Positions 27,770 to 38,009 of a stretch of DNA of 64,000 bases are shown here, in pieces. A program made the position numbers and the translations under genes. The stretch is from Comamonas koreensis. Its GTDB lineage: Bacteria; Pseudomonadota; Gammaproteobacteria; Burkholderiales; Burkholderiaceae_C. Under the pieces are notes generated by a model. The model had not been told where the DNA came from. It made no database searches and saw only the letters and a program-made list of their open reading frames with translations. The stretch's first letter is position 1. Each line of letters opens with the position of its first letter. The stretch lies in the NCBI RefSeq assembly GCF_021026195.1, contig NZ_JAJNCT010000010.1, positions 248,001 to 312,000 on the forward strand, given 5' to 3'.

Positions 27770-30700
27770 TCAGTCGCCTGCCTGCACCATCTCGCCGTTC
27801 GGATCCGTCACCCGCATCACGGTGATGGCTGGGGCATCTTCGGCGTCTCCCACAATGCCGGAGCTGGCGCCATAGAATCCGGCAACAAAACGGAAGGCCG
27901 GTGCGCCCGCAGGACCCGTGCAGCGGAAGTTGTACTGGCGCAGCACTTCGGCGACACAGACATAGCCCGAGTCGGTATCGATGACCGAGTTCTCATCGCG
28001 CTTTTGGAAGCGGAAGATCCGGCTGGGCATCGCATCCGTGGCAGACAGCACCGACCAGGACCCGCGCAGCGACTGGGCCGATCCCTTGTTCAGGCTGTAG
28101 TAGAAGCGTTCGATCTGCACCGGCTCTTCACCCGGGAAGGCCAGCGTCCCTACCGACGGCGCACTGAAGTGGATCGACTGGGTCGGTCCCGCATCCGCCT
28201 TGAAGCGAGCACTCGCAGCCGGGCCACCAAAGTAACGCCCGCCCTGGTACTGCACCGTGGGCAGATCGGGGGTGTTGGGCTCTGGTGTGGTCGATGCGTC
28301 ATGCGCGCCAAGCACACTGTGGAACGTCGCCTTGCCGTCGCTCTGGTAGTCGTACACCGACATGAACAACAGATGGTCTTCCTGGTTCAGCGGCTTTTGC
28401 AGCTCGATGGAAATACCGCGACCTGGCAGGCCCCGCAACTCACTGCTGACGACCCAGGTGCCCGACTCCGGCAAGTAGCCTGGCGCGTAGTAGCTGGTGC
28501 GCACGCTCTGGTTGTCCTGCCAGGCGTAGGCAGCACGGGCCACGCGGAAGCCCACCAGGCGCCGGGTGTCGCCACCGCCCTCCTTCACCGTGCCGCTGAG
28601 CTGGTCCACACCACGCTGCATCGTCATCGCGATCACCGGCGCACCGTTAGCCCCCGCACGGTTGCCCGAGCAGTTGAACACCAGACCCCGGCCGCCGTAG
28701 CTGCATTGCGCCACCAGATGGCCCGACAAGGTGCCGCCAAAGCCATGGACCGCCGTTGCCACGGTAGGTGGGTATGGCCAGCCCATCGCTGCTGCCGCCC
28801 AATCCTCGCTCATCGAGACCTGCTCGCTCGTGCCGATATCGGCCCACCAGCTGCGCACCGGTTGGTTGCTGCTGTTGAGCTCGACCATGGCCCAGCGGTC
28901 GACAAAGGCCGGATCGGAGAAGACACCAGCGGGCGTGCCCTCATAGTCAAAGCGGTGCATGGCCTTTACCGGCTCGCCCGGGAACTGGATCGTACCGGTG
29001 CTGCGGCTGGTGAAGGTGATGACCACATTGCCAGGGCTGCCGGCCGCATGGCCATCGCGTTGCTCGCTGCCAAAGTAGCGCCCGCCTTCGTAGAAGTACA
29101 GCGGAGCGGTCACTTTGTTGTCGCGCAAGGTGCCCAGTGCCGTGTGGAAGGTCGCCTCCCCCGACTGGCGGTAGTTGTAGACCTGCATGAACAGCACGCC
29201 GTCCTGGATGTCGATACCCATGCCACGGCCTGGCTCGCCATTGAGCTCATCGCTGATGATCCAGGTACCGTTCTGGGGCGCAATCCGGGCAACGGGAGGC
29301 TCGGGCGGCTCGCCGCCAGAGCCGGTCGACTTCGAGACTTCGCGGGTGATGCTGCCCGTGTTGCCGGCTTGGTCCGTCTGCGATGCCGTCACGGCAACTG
29401 CTCCATCGGGCAGACCACGGACATCCATGCCAGGCGCCGTCCAGCTGCCGTTGATGCACGCTGCCGAAGCCTGGACAGTACCCACCTTCACCGTCATGGT
29501 GCCGTCACCCGAGGTGCAGCCGCCCGCAGGGCTGTAGGCGCCCTGGTTAGACGTATCGATGCTCGGCGCCATGCCGATCGAGACGACGGGTGCCACGGTG
29601 TCCTTGACCGCGTTCTGGGAACTGGAGACCACTGCACCATCCACCGTCTGCGAAGCCGTCACCATGACCGCACCATCAGGCAAGCCACGGACATCCAGCC
29701 CTGCCGTGGACCAGGTGCCGCCATTGCAAGGCACCGACACAGACAGGGAGCCGACCACGACGGTCACATTGCTGCCGCTGGCCGCGCAAGTGCCCGAGAC
29801 GGTGTAGGACGCTTGGTTGGACAAGGAGATGGCTGGCGCCGAAGTGATGGCAAACACTGGCGTGCCGCCACCCGCACTCTTGCTGGTCACAAAACCACCG
29901 GTTCCCGTCTGGCCACCCGCTGTCTGTGCGACAGTCACCGTGACCGCGCCATCTGGCAAGCCGCTGACATCCAGGCCAGGTGTCGACCAGGTTCCACCAC
30001 TGCACAATGCTGTGACAGAGATGGAGCCGACCAGCACAGTGACATTGGCGCCATCGACCGAGCAGGTGCCCGATACGGTATAGGCAGTCTGGTTGGCCGC
30101 CGTGATCGCCGGCGCCGAGGTCACGGCCACGGCAGGCACTACCCCAGCCGCGTCCTTGCTGGTCACAAAACCGCCGGAGCCCGTCTGGCCTCCCGCCGTC
30201 TGCGCCACCGTCACCGTCACCGGTCCATTGGGCAAGCCGCTGACATCCAGGCCCGTAACGGACCAGGTGCCACCGCTGCACACGGCCGTCGCAGAGATGC
30301 TGCCAACCAGAACCGTCACATTGGTACCACCGACCGAGCAGGTACCCGATACGGTATAGGACGCTTGGTTGGCCGCCGTGATCGCAGGTGCCGAAGTAAT
30401 CGCCACAGCAGGAATAGCCCCCGCCGCATCCTTGCTGGTCACAAAGCCGCCGGTGCCCGTCTGTCCACCCGCCGTCAGCGACACCGACACGGAGACCGGT
30501 CCATCAGCCAAGCCACTGACATCCATGGCCGGACTGGCCCAGATGCCCCCGGTGCACACCGCCGATGCCGAGACGGAGCCCACCAGCACAGCCACATTGC
30601 CGCCATCGGCCGAGCAGGTGCCCGAGACGGTATAGGCCGACTGGTTCGCCGCCGTGATGGCTGGCGCCGAGGTAATGGCCACCGCAGGTGAAGCGCCCGC

Positions 30701-33700
30701 CGAGTCCTTGGTGGTCACCAGGCTACCCGATCCCGTTTGGGCACCAGCGGTTTGCGAGGCCATGATGGTGACCGCGCCATCGGGCAGGCCGCTGACATCC
30801 ACACCCGAGCTGGCCCAGATGCCCGCGTTGCACTGTGCCGATGCCGGGATGGATCCAATCAGCACCGTGACAGCAGCGCCATCTGCCGAGCAATTGCCCG
30901 ATACGCTATAGGCCGACTGGTTGGCTGCCGTGATCACCGGCGCCGAGGTGATTGCCACCACCGGTGCCACGCCTGCGGTGTCCTTGCTGGTGGCAAAGCT
31001 GCCCGTGCCCGTCTGGCCACCCGCCACTTGGGTCGCCGTCACCGCAACCGGCCCATCCGCCAGCCCACTCACGTCCATGCCCTCGGTCGCCCAGAGGCCA
31101 CCCATGCACGGCGCCGTTGCAGACACCGAGCCGACCTGCACATCCACATTGCTGCCGTTGACCGAGCAAGTGCCCGAGACGGAGTACGCCGATGCATTGG
31201 CTGCCGTGATGGCAGGTGCCGACGTAATGGTCACCACAGGTGTAGCTACGCCAGTGCCCTTGTTGACCTGCACATTGGCCGACCCCACCAGGGCCCCCAC
31301 CGTTTGCTGAGCCGTCACGGTGACCGTGCCGTCCTGCAAGCCACTGACATTCAACGCTGCGGTCATCCAACTGCCGCTGGTGCAGGGCACCGATGCGGAC
31401 ACCGAGCCGACCAGCACATCCACATTGGTGCCGTTGACCGAGCAGGTTCCCGAGACGCTATAGGCCGACTGGTTGGCTGCCGTGATGTCCGCAGCCGAGG
31501 TAATCGTCACCACGGGTTGGACACCACCTGTGCTCTTGTTGGTCACCAGGCTGCCCGATCCCTGCAGGGCGCCAACCGTCTGCGCAGCGGTCACCGTGAC
31601 CGATCCATCGGGCAGACCACTGACATCCACTGCGGGGATGGTCCAGAGGTTTCCGGCGCATGGCGCCGATGACGACACCGAGCCGATCTGTACAGCCACC
31701 GTCGTATTGTTGACCGAGCAGCTGCCCGAGACGACATACGAGCCCTGGTTGGCAGCCGTGATGGCGGGAGCCGAAGTAACGGTCACCACCGGGACGACAC
31801 CTGCGGTGTCCTTGAGGGTCACCAGGCTACCCGAGCCCAGCACACTGCCGACGGTCTGCGCCGCAGTTACGGTGACCGGTCCATCGGCCAGGCCAGTGAC
31901 ATCCAGACCAGCGGCGGACCAGTTGCCAGCCGCGCATGGCGCGCTTGCAGCAACCGAACCGACCTGAACCGCAACAGGGATGCCGTCGGCCGAGCAGCTG
32001 CCCGAGACGGTATACGACGCCTGGTTGGCTGCCGTAATGGCAGGTGCCGAGCTGACGGTCACCACCGGGGCGGCGCCTGCCGTCTCCTTGCTGGTCACCA
32101 AGCTGCCCGATCCCGTTTGACCACTGGCAGTTTGCGAGGCCATGACGGTGACTGCTCCATCAGGCAAGGCAGTGACATCAACAGCTGCTGAGGACCAGAT
32201 GCCCGCATTGCACACTGCCGACGCCGATACCGAGCCGACCAGGACCGCCACGTTGCTGCCGTCCACCGAGCAAGAGCCCGAGACGGTATAGGCTGCCTGG
32301 TTCGCCAACGTGATCGCAGGTGCCGACGTCACGCTCACCACGGGTACGATTCCGGTCGCGTCCTTGGTGGTCACCAGGCTGCCCGTGCCGGTTTGGGTGC
32401 CCAGCGTTTGCGAAACTGTCACGGTGACCGGGCCATCGGGCAAGGCACTGACATCCACGGCCGTGCTCGACCAGATACCGGCATTGCACTGCGCCGATGC
32501 AGGAACCGAGCCGATTTGAACAGCCACCGCTGCGCCATTGGCTGAGCAGGTACCCGAGACGGTGTAAGCCGATTGGTTCGCTGCCGTGATCGGCGGTGCC
32601 GAGATCACACCCACGGCGGGCGCAGCTCCGGCAGAGTCCTTGCTGATCACCAGGCTGACTGTTCCCGTCTGGCCACCGGCGTCTTGCGAGGCCTGCACCG
32701 TAATCTGTCCATCAGCCAGCCCACTGACATTGGTGGGCTCGGTGGCCCAGATGCCATCGCTGCAGGTTGCCGATGCGGGTATCGAGCCGACGAGTACCGT
32801 CACCACTTCACCGTTGACCGAGCAGGTGCCCGAGACGGTATAGGCGGCCTCATTCAAGGCGGTGATTGCAGGTGCGGAGGTGATGACCACCACAGGAACA
32901 ATCGCTGCAGTGGCCTTGGTGGTCTCCACGCTGTCCGACCCGGACAAGCCGCCAACGATTTGCTCTGCGGTCACGACGACCACCCCGTCAGGCAAGGCAC
33001 TGACATTCAGACCCGACGCAGTCCAGGCTCCCGCGTCACAGGTTGCAGACGCTGGGACACTGCCGACCTGGACGGCGACACTGGTGCCGCTCGCCGAGCA
33101 AGTGCCCGAGACCGTGTAGGACGCCTGGTTGGCCAGCGTAATGGCGGGAGCCAAGCCAATGGTCACCACAGGCGCAGTAGCGGCCGCCGTCTTGTTGACC
33201 ACCACACTGGCCGATCCCGAGCCGCCACTCACGGTCTGCGAGGCGGTCACCGTCACCAATCCATCCGGCAAGCCACTGACATCCAGCGGAGCCGTGGTCC
33301 AACTGCTGCCGTCGCATGCCACCGATGCGGCGATGGATCCAACCTGAACCGCCACGTTGGTACCGGCCACCGAGCAGGTGCCCGAGACGGTGTAGGCCGC
33401 CTGGTTAGATACGGTAATGTCAGGTGGCAGGGTGATGGCCACCACGGGCACGATCCCCGCCGGCTCCTTGTTGATCACCAGGCTCACCGAGCCCGTTTGG
33501 CTACCCGCCGTTTGCGATGCCATGACCGTGACCGCGCCAGCGGGCAAGCCGCTCACGTCCATGCCAGCGGTAATCCAGGTACCGCTGCTGCAAGGCGCCG
33601 TTGCAGCGACCTGGCCGACCAGAACAGACACATCGGCGCCATTGACCGAGCAACTGCCGGATACGACATAGGCAGCCTGGTTGGCGGCCGTGATCGCCGG

Positions 33701-36700
33701 TGCCGAGGTGATGGCCACCGAAGGTACTGCCACTGCCACACTCTTGCTGGTCACCAAACTGCCCGATCCCGTGAGGCTGCCCGCTGTCTGCGAGGCCGTT
33801 ACCGTGACCGATCCATCTGCCAAGCCACTGACATCCAGCGCTGCGGTGGCCCACAGGCCGCCGCTGCAGGGTGCAGATGCGGCTACCGATCCAACCAGGA
33901 CAGCCACGTCCGTGCCGTTCACCGTGCAGGTACCAGAGACGGAATAAGCCAATTGGTTATCCGCTGCGATGGCGGGCGCCGAGGTGATGACCACCACAGG
34001 CGCCACGCCTGCAGTGTCCTTGGTAGTCACCAGGCTACCGGTCCCCGTCTGGGTACCCACCGTCTGCGAAGCCGTCACCAGCACCGTTTCATCCGGCAAG
34101 CCACTGACATCCAAGGCTGCAGTGGACCAGATGCCACCGCTGCAAACCGGCTGCGGCACAGCGACCACGTCGCCTACATGCACCATCAGCACCACACCGT
34201 TTTCCGAGCAGGTGCCAGAGACGGTATAGGCCGTCTGGTTGGCTGCCGTGATCGCGGGTGCCGAAGTAATGGTGACGACGGGGGCGATGCCCTGCGAGTC
34301 CTTGACGATGACCAAACTGCCCGAGCCCGTCAGGTCGCCCACCGTCTGCGAGGCAACAACCGAAACGGGCCCGTTTGCCAAGCCACTGACATCAACGCCT
34401 GCAGTGGCCCAAATGCCGCCACTGCACTGCGCCGAGGCAGCGACGGAGCCGATCAGCACCCCAACGCCCGAGCCATTGGCCGAGCAGGTGCCAGAGACGG
34501 TATACGCGGACTGGTTCGCTGCAGTGATGAGGGGCGCCGAGGTGATGGTCACCACAGGAGCGATCCCGACCGCAGTCTTGCTCGTCACCAGGCTGCCCGA
34601 TCCCGTCTGGGCATTCACCGTTTGTGAGGCCGTGATCGTGACGGGTCCATCCGGCAAACTGCTGACGTCCAGGCCTGCAGTAGCCCAGGCACTGCTATCG
34701 CATAGGGCCGAAGCGGCGACGGAGCCCACCAGAACGCTCACCGTGCTGCCGTTGGCCGAGCAGGTGCCCGAAACGATATAGGAAGCCTGGTTGGCGATGG
34801 TGATAGGAGGAGCCGAGGTGACAACAACTGCGGGTGCGACGCCGGCCGTGTCTTTGCTGATGACCAGCGTGCCCGATCCTGTTCGGCCATCGGCGGTCTG
34901 CGACGCTGTCACCGTGACCGCGCCATCCGGCAAGGTGCCGACATTCACCGCCGAGGTGGTCCAGAGCCCGGCATTGCACATCGCCGACGCAGGGATGGAG
35001 CCGATCAATACCGCTACATTCGTGTCAATGACCGAGCAGGTGCCCGAGACGGTATAGGCCGATTGGTTCGTTGCCGTGATGGCAGGCGCCGAGCTGATGG
35101 ACACCACGGGGGCAATACCCGCTGTGTCCTTCGCAGTCACCAGGCTGCCTGATCCGGTCTGGGCACTGACGGTTTGCGAGGCTGTGACCAGGACTGGACC
35201 ATCCGCCAAGCCGCTGACATCCATGCCCGAGCTGGACCAGATGCTGCCGGTACAAGCTGCCGAGGCCGCCACGGAACCGACCAGAACAGCGACATTCGTG
35301 CCGTTGGCCGAGCAGGTGCCTGAAACGGTGTAGGACGCCACATTCAGCGCTGTAATGGCGGGTGCCGAAGTGATGGTCACCACGGGGGCATCCACCACGG
35401 TGTTCTTGGTGGTCAGCAGGCTGCCTGATCCTGTCTGGTTGCCTACCGTCTGTGAGGCTGTCACCGTGACCGATCCATCCAGCAAGCTGCTGACATCGAG
35501 GCCTGCCGACGACCAGAGGCCTCCATTGCAGGTCGCCGTGGCAGCGATGGAGCCGATCAGAACAGCCACGTCAGTGCTGTTGACCGAACAGCTGCCTGAG
35601 ACCGTGTAAGACGCCTGGTTCGCTGGGGTGATCGTGGGAGCCGAGGTAACGGCGACGACAGGCACAGCACCCGTCACATCCTTGCTCGTGACCAGGGTCG
35701 CGGATCCGGTTTGCGCGCCCACGGTCTGCGAAGCCATGACCGTGACCGCACCATTGGGCAAGGCACTGACATCCAGGCCTGCAGTCGACCAGCTGCCGTT
35801 GGTGCACAGCGCAGAGGCAGCTACAGAGCCCACCAGCACCGCCACGTTGTTGCCATTGACCGAGCAGGTACCGGAGACCGTGTAGCCCGCCTGGTTGGCC
35901 TGCGTGATGGCGGGTGCCAGGCCGATGGTCACCACCGGGATGGCGCCGGCCGCATCTTTCGTGGTACCCAGACTGCCCGATCCTGTTTGGCTACCCACGG
36001 TCTGCGAGGCCGTGACCGTGACGGGACCATTGGGCAGGGCAGTGACGTCCAGGCCTGCAGCGGCCCAGATATTGCCGCTGCAGGGCACCGAATCAGACAC
36101 GGTGTCGATCACGACAGAAACGTTGGTGCCATTCACCGAACAGCTGCCCGAGACGGTATAGGAAGCCTGGTTCGCTGCGGTGATCGCAGGTGCCGAGGTA
36201 ACGACCACGACAGGCAGAACTCCTGCGGCATCCTTGCTGGTGGTGAAGGTAGCCGTGCCGACCAGACCACTGACAGTTTGCGAGGCCGTGACGGTGACCG
36301 ATCCATTGGGCACGGCGGTGACATTCAGGCCGGAGGCGGACCAGAGGCCGCCGCTGCACTGTGCCGATGCGGGCACTGCGCCGACCAGGATGGATACCGC
36401 AGCACCATTGGCCGAGCAAGTCCCTGAGACACTATAGGACGCTTGGTTGGCCGCCGTGATATGGGGCGCAGAGACCACCGTCACGACCGGCGGTTGCAAG
36501 ACCGGGGCCGTATTCTTGGTAGTGGACTGGCTCGCAGATCTGGCCGGCCCTGCGGGAGGCTGTGATGCCGTCAGCGTCACGGGGCCATCGGCCAACGCTG
36601 TGGTGTTCACCGAACCGGAATAGCTGCCAGTGGCCGAGCAAGGCAGCGACTGCGCCACGCCGGTGGGCGTGGAGCTGATCGTCACATTGCCACTGCCAGC

Positions 36701-37489
36701 GCTGCAGCTTCCGCTGACGGGGATAGCCGCCTGGTTGCTGGTGGTAATCAAGGGCAAGGAACCCAAGGTGACCGTGGGCGCACAATCGGCCATCGTGACG
36801 GAGGAGTTGCCCACGATGACCGAAGCGCCGAGCAAGCGAATACCCACCGCAGACGCCACGAGCTCCACCCGCAGCGCATTGACGCTGAAGGTCTTGCCGT
36901 CTGGACTCAGGGTTTGCTCATTGGTGTGGAGAATGACCCCCACCATGGTTCCGAAGGTGGGCACACCAATCGTCAGATCGACCCGGGTGTTTGCTGCAAC
37001 ACTGACGCCGACAAGCGATCCGGAGGCTCCCAGAATTTGTGCACTGCCCTCTGGCGTCAGCGTCCCATTGACGCAGGACATCTTGGCTTGCGAACTGACG
37101 GTATCGGCTCCAAGCGCCAGCCCGGCGAGCTTGAGGGCCAAGCCATTGACGGACGACGAGGACACCACACTGTTTTGCGCCAGCTTGCTCTGCGTGGCAG
37201 CGTTGAGAACACCCGTGCGCACCGTCAGCAAATTGCCCACGCCTGCAGCGACCGATGCATTGAGGACCGACACAGGGGTGTTGAAATCCGGCGGTGCCGT
37301 TTTCTGCCCGGTATCGGCAATCGGGACGCCGAGCCCTACCCCCGGAACATCGGCAGTCACCTGCAGGCCATAGGCCCGGCCAGCTCCTGTAGATGCCGCC
37401 AAAGCGTTAAAACTGCAGACGAGGGCCAGGCTCGCGAGCCCACCGTACAGCAGACGGCGAAGTGTCCTCTGCGCTCTAATCGGGTTCAT
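27770..37489 (-). CDS. Giant exported repeat protein (27 Ig-like repeats, 3239 aa)
   Basis: 3239-aa exported protein, the largest gene in the window. Signal peptide about 1-31 (MNPIRAQRTLRRLLYGGLAS..FNALA); N-terminal domain to about 238 like that of the short paralogue; a degenerate first repeat followed by 26 clear tandem repeats (about 238-2721); and a C-terminal region of about 515 residues with the duplicated SGTW..PGRG domain, nearly identical to the paralogue. The repeat consensus runs VVTITSAPAITAANQSAYTV then SGTCSVNGTNVAVLVGSV, a second Cys, GGIWSTAGLDVSGLPDGPVT and VTASQTVG..TGSGSLVTSKD. The architecture suggests a rod-like adhesin or matrix protein stiffened by intra-repeat disulfides. 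The route to the surface is unknown: there is no type I signal, autotransporter barrel or anchor. ATG 37489 has AGGAG seven bases upstream. Confidence 0.87.
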   Translation of the reverse strand: MNPIRAQRTLRRLLYGGLASLALVCSFNALAASTGAGRAYGLQVTADVPGVGLGVPIADTGQKTAPPDFNTPVSVLNASVAAGVGNLLTVRTGVLNAATQSKLAQNSVVSSSSVNGLALKLAGLALGADTVSSQAKMSCVNGTLTPEGSAQILGASGSLVGVSVAANTRVDLTIGVPTFGTMVGVILHTNEQTLSPDGKTFSVNALRVELVASAVGIRLLGASVIVGNSSVTMADCAPTVTLGSLPLITTSNQAAIPVSGSCSAGSGNVTISSTPTGVAQSLPCSATGSYSGSVNTTALADGPVTLTASQPPAGPARSASQSTTKNTAPVLQPPVVTVVSAPHITAANQASYSVSGTCSANGAAVSILVGAVPASAQCSGGLWSASGLNVTAVPNGSVTVTASQTVSGLVGTATFTTSKDAAGVLPVVVVTSAPAITAANQASYTVSGSCSVNGTNVSVVIDTVSDSVPCSGNIWAAAGLDVTALPNGPVTVTASQTVGSQTGSGSLGTTKDAAGAIPVVTIGLAPAITQANQAGYTVSGTCSVNGNNVAVLVGSVAASALCTNGSWSTAGLDVSALPNGAVTVMASQTVGAQTGSATLVTSKDVTGAVPVVAVTSAPTITPANQASYTVSGSCSVNSTDVAVLIGSIAATATCNGGLWSSAGLDVSSLLDGSVTVTASQTVGNQTGSGSLLTTKNTVVDAPVVTITSAPAITALNVASYTVSGTCSANGTNVAVLVGSVAASAACTGSIWSSSGMDVSGLADGPVLVTASQTVSAQTGSGSLVTAKDTAGIAPVVSISSAPAITATNQSAYTVSGTCSVIDTNVAVLIGSIPASAMCNAGLWTTSAVNVGTLPDGAVTVTASQTADGRTGSGTLVISKDTAGVAPAVVVTSAPPITIANQASYIVSGTCSANGSTVSVLVGSVAASALCDSSAWATAGLDVSSLPDGPVTITASQTVNAQTGSGSLVTSKTAVGIAPVVTITSAPLITAANQSAYTVSGTCSANGSGVGVLIGSVAASAQCSGGIWATAGVDVSGLANGPVSVVASQTVGDLTGSGSLVIVKDSQGIAPVVTITSAPAITAANQTAYTVSGTCSENGVVLMVHVGDVVAVPQPVCSGGIWSTAALDVSGLPDETVLVTASQTVGTQTGTGSLVTTKDTAGVAPVVVITSAPAIAADNQLAYSVSGTCTVNGTDVAVLVGSVAASAPCSGGLWATAALDVSGLADGSVTVTASQTAGSLTGSGSLVTSKSVAVAVPSVAITSAPAITAANQAAYVVSGSCSVNGADVSVLVGQVAATAPCSSGTWITAGMDVSGLPAGAVTVMASQTAGSQTGSVSLVINKEPAGIVPVVAITLPPDITVSNQAAYTVSGTCSVAGTNVAVQVGSIAASVACDGSSWTTAPLDVSGLPDGLVTVTASQTVSGGSGSASVVVNKTAAATAPVVTIGLAPAITLANQASYTVSGTCSASGTSVAVQVGSVPASATCDAGAWTASGLNVSALPDGVVVVTAEQIVGGLSGSDSVETTKATAAIVPVVVITSAPAITALNEAAYTVSGTCSVNGEVVTVLVGSIPASATCSDGIWATEPTNVSGLADGQITVQASQDAGGQTGTVSLVISKDSAGAAPAVGVISAPPITAANQSAYTVSGTCSANGAAVAVQIGSVPASAQCNAGIWSSTAVDVSALPDGPVTVTVSQTLGTQTGTGSLVTTKDATGIVPVVSVTSAPAITLANQAAYTVSGSCSVDGSNVAVLVGSVSASAVCNAGIWSSAAVDVTALPDGAVTVMASQTASGQTGSGSLVTSKETAGAAPVVTVSSAPAITAANQASYTVSGSCSADGIPVAVQVGSVAASAPCAAGNWSAAGLDVTGLADGPVTVTAAQTVGSVLGSGSLVTLKDTAGVVPVVTVTSAPAITAANQGSYVVSGSCSVNNTTVAVQIGSVSSSAPCAGNLWTIPAVDVSGLPDGSVTVTAAQTVGALQGSGSLVTNKSTGGVQPVVTITSAADITAANQSAYSVSGTCSVNGTNVDVLVGSVSASVPCTSGSWMTAALNVSGLQDGTVTVTAQQTVGALVGSANVQVNKGTGVATPVVTITSAPAITAANASAYSVSGTCSVNGSNVDVQVGSVSATAPCMGGLWATEGMDVSGLADGPVAVTATQVAGGQTGTGSFATSKDTAGVAPVVAITSAPVITAANQSAYSVSGNCSADGAAVTVLIGSIPASAQCNAGIWASSGVDVSGLPDGAVTIMASQTAGAQTGSGSLVTTKDSAGASPAVAITSAPAITAANQSAYTVSGTCSADGGNVAVLVGSVSASAVCTGGIWASPAMDVSGLADGPVSVSVSLTAGGQTGTGGFVTSKDAAGAIPAVAITSAPAITAANQASYTVSGTCSVGGTNVTVLVGSISATAVCSGGTWSVTGLDVSGLPNGPVTVTVAQTAGGQTGSGGFVTSKDAAGVVPAVAVTSAPAITAANQTAYTVSGTCSVDGANVTVLVGSISVTALCSGGTWSTPGLDVSGLPDGAVTVTVAQTAGGQTGTGGFVTSKSAGGGTPVFAITSAPAISLSNQASYTVSGTCAASGSNVTVVVGSLSVSVPCNGGTWSTAGLDVRGLPDGAVMVTASQTVDGAVVSSSQNAVKDTVAPVVSIGMAPSIDTSNQGAYSPAGGCTSGDGTMTVKVGTVQASAACINGSWTAPGMDVRGLPDGAVAVTASQTDQAGNTGSITREVSKSTGSGGEPPEPPVARIAPQNGTWIISDELNGEPGRGMGIDIQDGVLFMQVYNYRQSGEATFHTALGTLRDNKVTAPLYFYEGGRYFGSEQRDGHAAGSPGNVVITFTSRSTGTIQFPGEPVKAMHRFDYEGTPAGVFSDPAFVDRWAMVELNSSNQPVRSWWADIGTSEQVSMSEDWAAAAMGWPYPPTVATAVHGFGGTLSGHLVAQCSYGGRGLVFNCSGNRAGANGAPVIAMTMQRGVDQLSGTVKEGGGDTRRLVGFRVARAAYAWQDNQSVRTSYYAPGYLPESGTWVVSSELRGLPGRGISIELQKPLNQEDHLLFMSVYDYQSDGKATFHSVLGAHDASTTPEPNTPDLPTVQYQGGRYFGGPAASARFKADAGPTQSIHFSAPSVGTLAFPGEEPVQIERFYYSLNKGSAQSLRGSWSVLSATDAMPSRIFRFQKRDENSVIDTDSGYVCVAEVLRQYNFRCTGPAGAPAFRFVAGFYGASSGIVGDAEDAPAITVMRVTDPNGEMVQAGD
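29325..36775 (-). repeat. Tandem array of 27 coding repeats, 276-bp period
   Basis: About 7.45 kb of in-frame ~92-codon repeats inside the giant gene. Neighbouring units differ at many positions and keep two Cys each; one unit (the ninth clear one) has a two-residue longer loop with PQPVC. The last two units (SLSVSVPCNGG.. and CTSGDG..) correspond to the last two of the short paralogue. Boundaries are approximate. Confidence 0.93.
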
Positions 37490-37575
37490 AGCGTCTCCTT
37501 GTGCACCACGCCAAGACGCCAGGATGGGGCAGAGATCCACTCAGACCAGGCCAACCGACGCGCGAGAGTAAGTGC

Positions 37576-37660
37576 CGCTGATTACTCTTACAAACACAAC
37601 CATTCACAGGGGCAACCGTACTTTGAATCTTTGGTAAAACGTAAATTAATTTATTGAAAT
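37576..37660 (-). promoter_or_regulatory. Conserved upstream element, copy B
   Basis: Counterpart of 27207-27290, about 90-170 bp before the giant gene start, with the same ACAAACACAA and GAATCTTTGGTAAAACGTAAATTAA-type sequences. Candidate promoter or binding site common to both paralogues. Confidence 0.5.
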
Positions 37661-37862
37661 AACATATAACCGCAGCTAGTTCCGGTCTATAAGCCAAGCC
37701 AGCTCTGCGCGCCTGTCCCACTGTTTGAGAAAGGTGCCTCCATCGGCGCCCCAACTTCAGGATGCAAACCGGTTTTTCCGGCCTTCGTGAGCCATTTTTC
37801 ACAGGAGAAATATGGGATAAGTGCTGGTTTCTGTAAGACATCTCATCGTGCAGCACCCAGAC

Positions 37863-37889
37863 AAAAAAACCCGCCTATGAAGGCGGGTT
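37863..37889 (-). terminator. Intrinsic terminator of the TerB/DUF697-like gene
   Basis: Stem AACCCGCCT (37868-37876) / AGGCGGGTT (37881-37889) with a four-base loop, then seven T on the minus strand (with the stem's own). It lies 120 bp past the stop at 38010. Confidence 0.85.
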
Positions 37890-38009
37890 GGCTAGGGTTC
37901 GGTCGCAAAAAATCGATCAGCGATCAATAAATTCCGACAATACCGACGGTATCGTCCTGCATTTTTTTCAGGCTCTGGCCTACAGTTATTGTTACATTTA
38001 GATATATTT

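Larger units (their letters stand above)
37490..38009. other. 520-bp intergenic region with conserved leader and terminator
   Basis: No credible gene. It holds the giant gene's upstream region, including two blocks shared with the short paralogue (37576-37660 and 37801-37835, the latter ACAGGAGAAAT..GATAAGTGC..TTTCTG), and at its right side the terminator of the TerB-like gene. The remaining 120 bp are AT-rich with no clear feature. Confidence 0.6.

Noticed and set aside
28004-34627. Very long open frames on the plus strand opposite the giant repeat gene (for example 28004-30691 and 32573-34627).
   Set aside because: They are antisense to the repeat array; period-276 repetition with strong codon bias keeps stop codons out of the opposite strand. 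Their translations are Arg/His-rich with no domain, signal or ribosome site.
29325-36775. CRISPR-like or satellite repeats.
   Set aside because: The 276-bp units are head-to-tail, in frame and coding with substitutions concentrated at variable protein positions; there are no short palindromic repeats with unique spacers and no cas genes.
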